Part shown: piece by piece, positions 25,502-34,644 of the stretch | Position numbering within the stretch: position 1 is the first letter of the stretch | Layout: each line of letters opens with the position of its first letter | Assembly (NCBI GenBank): GCA_014879675.1 | Contig: JACSRQ010000175.1 | Location: 1 to 36,488, forward strand | Source: Ignavibacteria bacterium | GTDB taxonomy: Bacteria > Bacteroidota > Ignavibacteria > Tepidaquicellales > OLB5 | DNA: 36,488 nt | Direction of reading: 5' to 3' | Notes under the pieces: generated by a model | Seen by the model: the letters and a program-made list of their open reading frames with translations, nothing else | Database searches by the model: none | What the model was told of the DNA's origin: nothing | Made by a program: the position numbers and the translations under genes

Positions 25502-25716
25502 AAGCAAAATTTCTAAGTAGATGTTTTACTCTGATGTACTAAGATGAGTTTACCGCAACCGGAATTCTCTCTGAGCCCATTTGCATTTTATCTGCGGCCA
25601 GCAAAGAAATCGTACAAATAGTTCTCATTTTACGCTGAATTCAATTGAAATTCTTGATAAGTTCGGTTATTTTTACAAAATCGATATTATTCTTGAATCT
25701 CCATCAATGTAAATGA
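25502..25716. other. Gene-free gap upstream of the RodZ-like gene
   Basis: AT-rich, with no supported gene, RNA or clear promoter. Near matches to TAnnTTTG with one mismatch occur (for example TATTCTTG at 25688-25695) but without a partner TTG at the right distance. A 25-codon frame from ATG 25544 has no support. Confidence 0.5.
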
Positions 25717-26634
25717 ATGCTTAAGGAATTTGGCTCAGATCTGAAGAAACTCCGGGAATTGAAGGGGATATCTATTGCGGAAATTTCTGCGGAGAGCAGG
25801 ATCAATATCAAATTCTTGCAAAATATCGAAAACGGCATTTTTGATTTCCAGCCTGAAACATACATCCGCTCATTCATAAAAGCCTATGCACGCGCCCTTA
25901 ATGAAAATGAAAACCAGATATTAAACGACTACGATAAGGCTAAATCCGGATTCTACGCACGGCGAAAATTTTCCTCGGAAGATAACAAGGAGATCATTTC
26001 ACCCGACTCCAAGTTGAGGATATCTGTGCTTGATCACCCCGTAAAAAAAGAGGAAGAGCCTGAGCAGGTTTATTCAAAAAGTATTGAAGAAGATAAGCCT
26101 GATTACATGAAACCCCGCCGCGATGAAGATGATTCAAAGGCGGAATTTTCAAACAGGTCGGTAACTCAGAAGGTGCTGCTCGTTATTCTGATACTTGCTA
26201 TTGGAGCCGGTATTTATTTCCTGGTTGATTACCTCAACAGTTCCAAGGAAAAGAAAAGTGATGTTAAGCCCAAAACCTTTAACGAGATATCCAGCGAATA
26301 CGAAAACAAGATAACGAACAAAATTGATTCAACCCGCATCAAAGATTCACTCAATGCAATCGTGGTTGATTCCCTTAAGCTTACAGTTAAAGCCATCAAA
26401 GATATTAAGATCAAAGTGTATATCGATGACCAGGCCGAACCGATTGATGAACAAATTACTGCTAAGGATTCACTGATACTCAGCGCCAGGGAGAAATTCC
26501 GTTTCAGCGCCAATACAAGCCAAAATGTTGATATTTACCTGAATGGCAGATATCTTAAAAAAACCAATATGTCCAGCGGGGCAACTTCTATAAAGAACCT
26601 GATAATTACAAAAGACGGTATCGCTCCTCAATAA
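25717..26634 (+). CDS. RodZ-like helix-turn-helix membrane protein with DUF4115 domain
   Basis: A 305-aa bitopic protein. The cytoplasmic HTH_25 domain covers about 1-75 (LKKLRELKGISIAEISAESR, then FLQNIENGIF and YIRSFIKAYARAL). A charged linker leads to one membrane helix at about 151-172 (VLLVILILAIGAGIYFLVDYL). The periplasmic end has a second beta domain of DUF4115 type (IKVYIDDQAEPIDEQ, then VDIYLNGRYLKK). RodZ in rod-shaped bacteria links MreB to the cell-wall elongation machine; in this lineage the family is less studied. ATG 25717 is chosen because it starts the HTH domain. ligA follows 21 bases downstream, probably in the same transcript. Confidence 0.88.
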   Translation: MLKEFGSDLKKLRELKGISIAEISAESRINIKFLQNIENGIFDFQPETYIRSFIKAYARALNENENQILNDYDKAKSGFYARRKFSSEDNKEIISPDSKLRISVLDHPVKKEEEPEQVYSKSIEEDKPDYMKPRRDEDDSKAEFSNRSVTQKVLLVILILAIGAGIYFLVDYLNSSKEKKSDVKPKTFNEISSEYENKITNKIDSTRIKDSLNAIVVDSLKLTVKAIKDIKIKVYIDDQAEPIDEQITAKDSLILSAREKFRFSANTSQNVDIYLNGRYLKKTNMSSGATSIKNLIITKDGIAPQ

Positions 26635-26655
26635 GCTTCAAAATAATAATTCTAA

Positions 26656-28671
<2,016 letters not shown>

Positions 28672-28676
28672 AATTT

Positions 28677-28700
28677 GTCATTCCTGCGAAGGCAGGAATC
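28677..28700. repeat. REP-like palindrome directly after ligA
   Basis: The sequence GTCATTCCTGCGAAGGCAGG, continuing AATC, contains ATTCCTGC (28680-28687), a four-base loop and GCAGGAAT (28692-28699). The GTCATTCC..GGAATC palindrome is known to me as a dispersed intergenic repeat in many bacteria. There is no T run after it, so it is a poor terminator by itself. Confidence 0.7.
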
Positions 28701-28723
28701 TAGACCCATATCAAACCAGAAAA

Positions 28724-28828
28724 TCAGATATCAAGCACCGGAATGTTTTTAAAATGATCATGGTGTTTTTTCAGCCAAAAATCCCCATCCGCATTTTTCA
28801 CCCGCTTGTCATTCCAGCCATAGCCCAT
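28724..28828 (-). other. Possible 34-aa micro-ORF or coding remnant
   Basis: An open frame from ATG 28828 to TGA 28724 reads MGYGWNDKRVKNADGDFWLK followed by KHHDHFKNIPVLDI. The residue mix looks protein-like (three aromatic-glycine pairs, a histidine cluster) and the frame stays open upstream for about eight further codons. It has no ribosome site, lies between a REP-like repeat and a terminator, and may be a decayed gene end or part of a repeat unit. I do not recognise it. Confidence 0.2.
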
Positions 28829-28837
28829 CAAACTATA

Positions 28838-28870
28838 AAATAGCAAAACCCCGGCTTAAAAACCGGGGTT
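28838..28870 (-). terminator. Rho-independent terminator of the outer-membrane barrel gene
   Basis: On the minus strand AACCCCGG (28870-28863), loop of eight, CCGGGGTT (28854-28847), then TTGCTATTTT. It lies 68 bases downstream of the minus-strand gene ending at 28939. The plus-strand reading lacks a T run. Confidence 0.75.
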
Positions 28871-28938
28871 AATAGTTATGTTTAGTGGTTATAGTAGCGA
28901 TCAGTAAAAGCAAGTCTAAGTCTATAGGTATTTATATC

Positions 28939-29595
28939 CTACCTTGTAAAATTATAACTGAATATAAAGTACATCCCGCCGAACTGTTTCTTTTCAGCAG
29001 TCGAAATGCTGTTAATACCTTCACCAAACAAATTGATATAGTAATAACGCAGATTAAAACTTAACCCAGAAGTGCGAGTTGTAATGTAATCCAAACCAAT
29101 GCCCGCATAGCCGCCGACGGTATATCTTGCCTTGGCGTATTTAAAGCTCGAAAAAAAACTTTCATTAAATGGAGTATATACTATCGCTGTTGGTGTTACA
29201 CCGAAATTCACAAAAGGCCTCATGTCATCGGTTACATCCTCACGGAAGAGCCTTATCTGCATGCCTAAATTTATCATCGGCATCATAAACAACCTGTTTA
29301 CTTTGTACGGAGTTATCGAGTTACCGAAAATATCCGTTTGGTCAAACTCTCTGTCATCCTTCGCCCCCGAAAACATGATACCTGCATTCAGGGAAACGTC
29401 TTTCGAAAGATTAAAAAATTTCGTTGCGCCAAATCCGAACCCGTTATCTGAAAAGCTCAGGTTCAAAGACCAGACGTTCTTTACCTCGCTTTTCTGCTTA
29501 AGCTTGGTGGTAACCGTTTTGTTGGAATCAGGTGTCTGTGCCTCAACGCTTCCGAGGCAAAAAAGAAAGGCTGTTAGTATTATTAGTTGTTTCAT
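28939..29595 (-). CDS. Small outer-membrane beta-barrel protein
   Basis: A 218-aa exported protein: signal peptide MKQLIILTAFLFCLGSVEAQ with cleavage near residue 19. Then come alternating amphipathic strands (NVWSLNLSFSDNGFGFGATK, KVNRLFMMPMINLGMQIRL, RYTVGGYAGIGLDYIT) and a C-terminal strand ending MYFIFSYNFTR. The pattern fits an eight-stranded OmpA/OmpX-like barrel (outer-membrane beta-barrel superfamily). No function can be read. It stands alone between two plus-strand transcription units, with a terminator downstream. Confidence 0.82.
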   Translation of the reverse strand: MKQLIILTAFLFCLGSVEAQTPDSNKTVTTKLKQKSEVKNVWSLNLSFSDNGFGFGATKFFNLSKDVSLNAGIMFSGAKDDREFDQTDIFGNSITPYKVNRLFMMPMINLGMQIRLFREDVTDDMRPFVNFGVTPTAIVYTPFNESFFSSFKYAKARYTVGGYAGIGLDYITTRTSGLSFNLRYYYINLFGEGINSISTAEKKQFGGMYFIFSYNFTR

Positions 29596-29748
29596 GTTAG
29601 TTGTTTTGGCAATTCTGTATTATTTTACTTAACTATGTTTGCAAAATCAATCCCTATATATAGTGTAACAGTAGTGATTATGGGCCATTTATAGGTCCCT
29701 CTCCGCAATAGCCTTCAGTTGAGTTAACAGGAATTAATTAATTTTGCG

Positions 29749-29779
29749 TTGTTAAAATAGCTAATAATCTTTAATTTTG
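29749..29779 (+). promoter_or_regulatory. Bacteroidota-type promoter of kdsA
   Basis: TTG (29749-29751), 20 bases, TAATTTTG (29772-29779). Transcription would begin near 29784, which rules out the TTG start at 29777 for kdsA and supports GTG 29798 with a leader of about 14 bases. The rest of the gap 29596-29797 shows no gene. Confidence 0.65.
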
Positions 29780-29797
29780 TGGCTAAATCCATGTAAA

Positions 29798-30646
29798 GTG
29801 ATAAATAAAAAGGCATCTAAAGAAATAATTATCAGCATTTCAGGCAGAACCCTTAATCTAAGTAACAACCCAAATCTTTTTTTAATTGCAGGCCCGTGCG
29901 TGGTAGAGTCGGAAAAGATCTCCATGGAGATCGCCAAACGCCTCATCGATATAACCTCACGGCTGAAAATTCCGTTCATATTCAAAGCTTCATACAAAAA
30001 GGCTAACCGCACCAGCGGCTCATCATTCAGATCAATTGGAGTTATTGAGTCACTTGGTATATTAGGTAATATCCGCGAGAAGCTTGGAGTTCCCGTTCTG
30101 ACTGATATTCATTCAGAAGTTGAAGCGGAGATAGCAGCTGAGTATGTTGATATACTGCAGATCCCTGCCTTCCTATGCAGGCAAACAGAGCTTTTGGAAT
30201 CAGCCGCCGAAACAGGCAAGATCGTAAATATCAAAAAAGGGCAGTTCCTTGCGCCGGAAGATATGATATACCAGGTAAATAAAGTCAGGGAAGCAGGTAA
30301 TCACAAAGTTATGGTCACAGAGCGCGGCTCGACCTTCGGATACCAAAACCTTGTTGTTGACATGCGCGCGCTGGAGATTATGCGTAACACTGGCTGCCCC
30401 GTTATCTTCGATGCAACGCACTCCGTGCAGATGCCATCACGCGATAAAGGGGTATCGGGCGGCAATCCGGAATTTATTGAGCCGCTATCAAAGGCAGCGG
30501 TGGCAGTTGGCATAAACGGGCTGTTCATAGAAACACATCCAAATCCCGCCAAAGCTTTGAGCGATGCAAGCTCAATGCTGAATATCAAAAAGATCGAACC
30601 CCTGCTTAAGAAGCTGCAGGCTATCCATAAGCTAAACCGCATCTGA
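29798..30646 (+). CDS. kdsA: 3-deoxy-D-manno-octulosonate 8-phosphate synthase
   Basis: A 282-aa TIM-barrel enzyme joining phosphoenolpyruvate and arabinose 5-phosphate to give KDO 8-phosphate for the LPS inner core. Motifs are LIAGPCVVESEK, FKASYKKANRTSGSSFRS, LQIPAFLCRQTELL, KKGQFLAPEDM, TERGSTFGYQNLVVDMR, FDATHSVQMPS and ETHPNPAKA. The cysteine in AGPC, replaced by asparagine in E. coli KdsA, marks the metal-dependent class. GTG 29798 is chosen because a TTG start at 29777 would overlap the promoter's -7 element; the resulting length fits E. coli KdsA (284). A GlcD-type gene follows after 40 bases. Confidence 0.95.
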   Translation: MINKKASKEIIISISGRTLNLSNNPNLFLIAGPCVVESEKISMEIAKRLIDITSRLKIPFIFKASYKKANRTSGSSFRSIGVIESLGILGNIREKLGVPVLTDIHSEVEAEIAAEYVDILQIPAFLCRQTELLESAAETGKIVNIKKGQFLAPEDMIYQVNKVREAGNHKVMVTERGSTFGYQNLVVDMRALEIMRNTGCPVIFDATHSVQMPSRDKGVSGGNPEFIEPLSKAAVAVGINGLFIETHPNPAKALSDASSMLNIKKIEPLLKKLQAIHKLNRI

Positions 30647-30686
30647 AGAATAAACTAATAATACAGCTTAAGCACAACATAAGATA

Positions 30687-32078
30687 ATGTATAATAAAGT
30701 TACGCCGGAAATATTAGAAGAGCTTGCTGCTGTTGTTGGCAGTGAGTATGTGCTATATGATATTGAAACGCTGCATCTTCATTCCGAAGATGAAACCGAG
30801 GACCTGAACTTCCCGCCCGAAGTTGTAGTTAAGCCGGCAACCGCCGAAGAAATATCCGCGATATTCAAAATTGCTAATGAACATAAAGTACCGGTTACAC
30901 CGCGTGGCGGCGGTACTGGACTCTCCGGCGGAGCGCTCGCCGTTCACGGCGGCATTTGCCTATCGATGGCGCGATTCAATAAGATCATCGAAATTGATGA
31001 AAAGAATTTTCAGGCTATTGTTCAACCGGGTGTAATTACGCAGGTGTTCCAGGAAGAAGTTGAAAAGCTTGGATTGTTTTATCCGCCCGATCCTGCTTCA
31101 CGCGGCTCCTGTCACCTTGGCGGTAACCTTGCAGAGTGCTCGGGCGGCCCCAGGGCTGTTAAATACGGCGTTACTAAAGATTATGTCCTTGGACTTGAAG
31201 CTGTTCTGCCAACCGGCGAGATAATTAACACCGGCGGCAGGGTGCTCAAGAATGTAACCGGCTATAACTTAACACAGTTAATAGTGGGCAGTGAAGGCAC
31301 GCTTGCGGTTATAACCAAAATTAATTTCAGGCTCATACCGCTGCCCAGGTTTAAGAAAGTAATACTCGCGGCGTTCGGCACGCTTGAAGATGCGACTGAT
31401 GCTGTCGCGAAGATCTTCCAGAAGGGGATAACTCCATCGGCGATAGAGTTCATGGAAAGAGCCGCTGTGAAGGCGGCAGAAGAAAGACAGAATAAAAAAT
31501 TTCCCAACAGCGAAGCCGAAGCGCAATTGTTTATTGAAGTTGACGGCAATTACCCTGAACAGCTTGATCGTGATATTGAACTGATTGCAGAAGTTGTGGA
31601 AGAGTTCAATCCGCTTGATATGGTGCTTGCCGAAGATGAACAGAAGGTGCAGGATGTTTGGTCGCTCAGGCGGGGGATAGGCGAGGCGGTTAAATCAATT
31701 TCACCGTATAAGGAAGAAGATACTGTAGTCCCCAGGGCTAATATGACGAAGCTCATCCGCGGCGTGAAGGAAATCTCCGCAAAGTACGGAATTACTACAA
31801 TATGTTACGGCCATTCGGGCGATGGCAATATTCACGTTAACATACTGAAGGATAAGCTTGATGAAAAAAGCTGGGAGGAGAATCTGGATACCGCCATACG
31901 CGAAATATTTGAGCTGACCGTTTCGCTTGACGGGATGATATCCGGTGAGCATGGAATAGGCTACTCACAGAAAGCATACCTGCCCATCGCGATATCCGAA
32001 GCCGAGCTTGAGCTCATGCGGAAAATTAAGGGTGTGTTTGATCCGAATAATATATTGAATCCGGGCAAGATATTTTGA
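30687..32078 (+). CDS. glcD: FAD-binding oxidoreductase, glycolate/D-lactate dehydrogenase (GlcD) type
   Basis: A 463-aa flavoprotein. The PP-loop FAD-binding domain has TPRGGGTGLSGGALA (about 70-85), PPDPASRGSCHLGGNLAECS and VTGYNLTQLIVGSEGTLAVI. The C-terminal FAD-oxidase domain carries CYGHSGDGNIHVNI, a metal/substrate site, and MISGEHGIGYSQKAYL. The family oxidises 2-hydroxy acids such as glycolate or D-lactate and passes electrons to a carrier. Partner subunits GlcE/GlcF are not in the window, so it may act alone as a D-lactate or D-2-hydroxyglutarate dehydrogenase. The symbol describes the family, not proven substrate. Confidence 0.9.
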   Translation: MYNKVTPEILEELAAVVGSEYVLYDIETLHLHSEDETEDLNFPPEVVVKPATAEEISAIFKIANEHKVPVTPRGGGTGLSGGALAVHGGICLSMARFNKIIEIDEKNFQAIVQPGVITQVFQEEVEKLGLFYPPDPASRGSCHLGGNLAECSGGPRAVKYGVTKDYVLGLEAVLPTGEIINTGGRVLKNVTGYNLTQLIVGSEGTLAVITKINFRLIPLPRFKKVILAAFGTLEDATDAVAKIFQKGITPSAIEFMERAAVKAAEERQNKKFPNSEAEAQLFIEVDGNYPEQLDRDIELIAEVVEEFNPLDMVLAEDEQKVQDVWSLRRGIGEAVKSISPYKEEDTVVPRANMTKLIRGVKEISAKYGITTICYGHSGDGNIHVNILKDKLDEKSWEENLDTAIREIFELTVSLDGMISGEHGIGYSQKAYLPIAISEAELELMRKIKGVFDPNNILNPGKIF

Positions 32079-32138
32079 TTTATGTTTTAGAAGCAACAAC
32101 AGAGACGCAGATATCACAGATAACACTGATCCGTAAAA

Positions 32139-32320
32139 GCTTTTGACTCCGCTTCTGCTTTTGATTCTGCTTTTTGCATTTGACTTTGCTTTTTAACTTA
32201 TTATATATAATCTGGACAGTAGCATGATTTACGAGTTGCAGCTTTCTGTCCTCCGTTCACTCTGTGTTCTCTGTGTTGAAGGCTTTTGACTCTGCTTTTG
32301 CTTTTGACTTTGCTTCTAAT
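32139..32320. repeat. Interrupted array of 18-bp imperfect repeats (TTTTGACTCTGCTTTTGC-like)
   Basis: Three units stand at 32141-32158, 32159-32177 and 32178-32196, and two more at 32284-32301 and 32302-32320, separated by 87 bases. The consensus is TTTTGACTCTGCTTTTGC. The spacer holds CACTCTGTGTTCTCTGTGTT, and CAGAGACGCAG occurs just before the array. The whole gap 32079-32331 lacks a gene and a clear promoter. Pyrimidine-rich composition on the plus strand could mark a duplicated or mobile intergenic repeat. Confidence 0.7.
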
Positions 32321-32331
32321 TTTTATACAAT

Positions 32332-32733
32332 ATGATAAGATCTGAAACACAAGTACGAGTTTTATACGCGCATACCGATAACATGGGTATCGTTAACAAT
32401 GGCCGCTACCTTGAGTACTTCGAAGCAGGAAGGAATACACTGCTGCGCGAAATAGGATATCCATACACGGAGCTCGAAAAGCTGCAATACGGACTCCCCG
32501 TTATCGAGGCGCACGCTAACTATATCAGTACAGCAAAGTATGATGATATTGTGATCATCCGCGCCAGCCTTGACGAAATGCCTGGCGTACGCGTGCACAT
32601 AAACTACGAGCTGTTTGTAGGCGAAAGGCTCATCGTAAAGGGCTACACCGTTCATTCATTTATTAATCTGAACACAATGAAGCCCGTGCGCCCGCCAATG
32701 GATTTCGTTGAAATCATGAAGAAAAATCTATGA
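32332..32733 (+). CDS. Acyl-CoA thioesterase of the hotdog (4HBT) fold
   Basis: A 133-aa hotdog-fold protein. The N-terminal motif VLYAHTDNMGIVNNGRYLEY (10-29) is the 4-hydroxybenzoyl-CoA thioesterase/YbgC signature with catalytic D16. It is followed by FEAGRNTLLREIGYPYTELE on the central helix. These enzymes hydrolyse acyl-CoA thioesters; chain-length preference cannot be read. The stop overlaps the next start (ATGA at 32730), so it is coupled to the Trm112-like gene, and nadC follows. The start follows the repeat-containing gap with no visible ribosome site. Confidence 0.92.
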   Translation: MIRSETQVRVLYAHTDNMGIVNNGRYLEYFEAGRNTLLREIGYPYTELEKLQYGLPVIEAHANYISTAKYDDIVIIRASLDEMPGVRVHINYELFVGERLIVKGYTVHSFINLNTMKPVRPPMDFVEIMKKNL

Positions 32734-32954
32734 CGGACGATCAAACAATGGAAGCACAAAAATTTGCTGATGCCGGATTAGTTTGTCCATTAGGTAAATA
32801 TCCGCTCACAGCCGAAGGCAGTTACCTTGTTTGCCCGAATTGCGGCGCAAAATATCCCGTGCGTGATGGCATCGCAATGATGCTTGCCGAAGATGCCGCT
32901 CTGCCTGCTGGTATAAATTCAGTAAGTGAGCTTAAATGCAGCAAAGAGAAATAA
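32730..32954 (+). CDS. Trm112-like small zinc-ribbon protein
   Basis: A 74-aa protein of the Trm112/UPF0434 type: LVCPLGKYPL, then LVCPNCGAKYPVRDGIAMML. The bacterial family usually has two CxxC knuckles; here the first is CPLG (C19, with G22 in place of cysteine) while the second, C35/C38, is intact, so zinc binding may be weakened. Eukaryotic and archaeal Trm112 activates methyltransferases; the bacterial role is unclear. It overlaps the thioesterase by four bases and precedes nadC by 15. Confidence 0.85.
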   Translation: MTDDQTMEAQKFADAGLVCPLGKYPLTAEGSYLVCPNCGAKYPVRDGIAMMLAEDAALPAGINSVSELKCSKEK

Positions 32955-32969
32955 AACTACTTTCACAAT

Positions 32970-33851
32970 ATGACGCTTAAAGAATATTACAGGCTTTACG
33001 ATAAAGAAATAGCAAAAGCGATCACATCTGCTCTAAAAGAAGACCGCATAAATAAAGATATAACCACAAAACTTACGCTTTCAGGCGCAGCGGGAAAAGA
33101 GAAGCTGAAAGCAGTTCTTCTATGCAAAGAAGACTGCATTTTAGCCGGGCTGGATATATTCAAACGGGTTTACAAGCAGCTTGATCCGAAAGCGAAGTTC
33201 ACAGCTTACGTTGCCGATGGCAGCAAAGTAAGGAAGGGCAGGAAGGTGCTTGAAGTGACTTCATCGCGCGATATACTCCTGAAAGGAGAGCGCACCGCGC
33301 TGAATTTCCTGCAGCGGATGAGCGGCATTGCAACATTAACCGGCTATTTCGTAAAACAGCTGCGTTATAAGGACGCGAAGATTCTGCATACACGCAAAAC
33401 TACTCCCAACTTCCGTGTGTTTGAAGCAGCTGCGGTCAAAACGGGCGGGGGTGATTTCCACAGGCTAAGCCTGGGCTCTGCGGTTATGATAAAAGATAAC
33501 CATATCGAGGCGGCAGGGGGAATGGCAGAGCTTCTGGATAAACTGCTGCGGAAAAATATCAGTTACAATTTGAAACAAAAGTTCGAAATTGAAGTAAAAT
33601 CATTTGAAGAGATAGATTTGGTGAACAGGTATGCCACGGGATTCGCAGAGATAATTATGCTTGATAATTTCCCGCCTCGCAGCATAGATAAGGCAATTAA
33701 ACTGCTAAAAATCAATGGTTTCAAGATCGAAATTTCCGGCGGGGTAAATATGGCGAATTATGACAAATACCAGAGAAAAGGCATAGATTTCTATTCAATA
33801 GGCATGCTGACTCATTCATACAAAAGCTGCGATTTTTCTTTGGAATTCTGA
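32970..33851 (+). CDS. nadC: Nicotinate-nucleotide pyrophosphorylase (quinolinate phosphoribosyltransferase)
   Basis: A 293-aa enzyme making nicotinate mononucleotide from quinolinate and PRPP in de novo NAD synthesis. Motifs are LKGERTALNFLQRMSGIAT, ILHTRKTTPNFRVFEAAAVK, TGGGDFHRLSLGSAVMIKDN, EVKSFEEID, EIIMLDNF and EISGGVN. Length fits the family (about 280-295). It is the third gene after the thioesterase and the Trm112-like gene; nadA and nadB are not in the window. The gap downstream begins with a promoter for the next gene; no terminator hairpin is evident. Confidence 0.96.
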   Translation: MTLKEYYRLYDKEIAKAITSALKEDRINKDITTKLTLSGAAGKEKLKAVLLCKEDCILAGLDIFKRVYKQLDPKAKFTAYVADGSKVRKGRKVLEVTSSRDILLKGERTALNFLQRMSGIATLTGYFVKQLRYKDAKILHTRKTTPNFRVFEAAAVKTGGGDFHRLSLGSAVMIKDNHIEAAGGMAELLDKLLRKNISYNLKQKFEIEVKSFEEIDLVNRYATGFAEIIMLDNFPPRSIDKAIKLLKINGFKIEISGGVNMANYDKYQRKGIDFYSIGMLTHSYKSCDFSLEF

Positions 33852-33870
33852 TAAACGGGATATTGTATTA

Positions 33871-33901
33871 TTGATTTTTACTTAAAAAATGCATAAGTTT
33901 G
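33871..33901 (+). promoter_or_regulatory. Bacteroidota-type promoter upstream of the secreted paralog pair
   Basis: TTG (33871-33873), 20 bases, TAAGTTTG (33894-33901). Transcription would start near 33906, giving a leader of about 100 bases that ends in a strong AAGGAG (33995-34000) before ATG 34008. Confidence 0.65.
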
Positions 33902-34007
33902 ATGTAAATATTCAGGAATTTCGGGTTTTAGACTTCACCGGCACACGCATGGAACAAATCTATAAATAATTTACAATACTAAATAACTTTTCTTAAGGAG
34001 AAAACAC

Positions 34008-34553
34008 ATGTTATTAAACAACCACAAATTAAAATTCATCATTGCCTTATTGGTAGTGTTTGCGGTTGGCTATGTATGCAGCTCAAACAAAGACGAAAAG
34101 AAGGAAGACAAGAAAGAAGATACTAAGAAGGAAGATACAAAGAAGGAAGAGACTACAAAAAGCGATGAAAAGAAATCTGACGACACCAAAAAAGAGTCTT
34201 CAGGCAGCGAAGATGTAAGGTTGTATTTCTGCGAAGAGTATAAAGATGGCAAAGAAGTCGGCAAATCAAGTGAGTTCATTATCGGGAAAAACGGCGGTTA
34301 CTTCACCTGTATGATAGATCTCAGGGATAGCGGCAAGAAGATCGGCGTTGGAAAGCTTGAGCTAAGGATCACAAAGCTTGGTAACACCGAGAAGATCATC
34401 GCTACCGAGAAATTTGACGTTCAGCCTGATTGGGATTACATCTTCTTTGATAAATTCCATACATTCTATTCAGCAGGCGATTACAAAGTAACTGCAATGA
34501 AACCGGATGGCACACCTGTAGCTACAGGCGAAGTTAAAATTTCAATGAAATAA
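34008..34553 (+). CDS. Secreted protein with Lys/Glu-rich linker, unknown family, paralog of the next gene
   Basis: A 181-aa protein with an N-terminal hydrophobic segment (FIIALLVVFAVGYVC, residues 10-24). C24 looks lipoprotein-like, but GYVC is a poor lipobox, so it may be anchored by the helix instead. Residues 28-66 are a Lys/Glu/Asp/Thr/Ser low-complexity spacer built on a KKEDT repeat. The C-terminal domain (about 70-181) is a beta-rich module: VRLYFCEEYKDGKEVGKSSE, FIIGKNGGYFT, WDYIFFDKFHTFYSAGDYKV and GEVKI. The same module makes up the next gene. It has a strong Shine-Dalgarno, rare here, and its own promoter and hairpin, suggesting high expression. I recognise no family. Confidence 0.85.
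   Translation: MLLNNHKLKFIIALLVVFAVGYVCSSNKDEKKEDKKEDTKKEDTKKEETTKSDEKKSDDTKKESSGSEDVRLYFCEEYKDGKEVGKSSEFIIGKNGGYFTCMIDLRDSGKKIGVGKLELRITKLGNTEKIIATEKFDVQPDWDYIFFDKFHTFYSAGDYKVTAMKPDGTPVATGEVKISMK
34098..34154 (+). repeat. 15-bp tandem repeat encoding KKEDT units
   Basis: In-frame units at 34110-34124, 34125-34139 and 34140-34154, preceded by a 12-base partial unit at 34098-34109, encode K-K-E-D/E-T. Unit number may vary by slippage, changing spacer length between the membrane segment and the folded domain. Confidence 0.75.
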
Positions 34554-34573
34554 GTTTTAAATGGGGTAAAAAT

Positions 34574-34606
34574 AAAGAGCGCTCTCTCAGGGAGTGCTCT
34601 TTAAAA
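34574..34606 (+). terminator. Hairpin between the two paralogs
   Basis: AAAGAGCGCTC (34574-34584), seven-base loop, GAGTGCTCTTT (34592-34602), fully paired with one G-T pair, followed by AAAATTTATAA. Without a long T run it may reduce rather than stop transcription into the second paralog. Confidence 0.7.
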
Positions 34607-34644
34607 TTTATAAGTATAAAATAATATAGGAAGGTCACCAAAAA

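Noticed and set aside
25544-25621. 25-codon frame in the gap before the RodZ-like gene
   Set aside because: No ribosome site, no neighbour coupling and no recognisable pattern.
29132-29632. 166-codon plus-strand frame opposite the outer-membrane barrel gene
   Set aside because: The minus-strand product has a signal peptide, barrel strands and a downstream terminator; the plus-strand frame has none.
32139-32320. CRISPR array
   Set aside because: Units are adjoining and imperfect, without unique spacers of constant length, and there are no cas genes.
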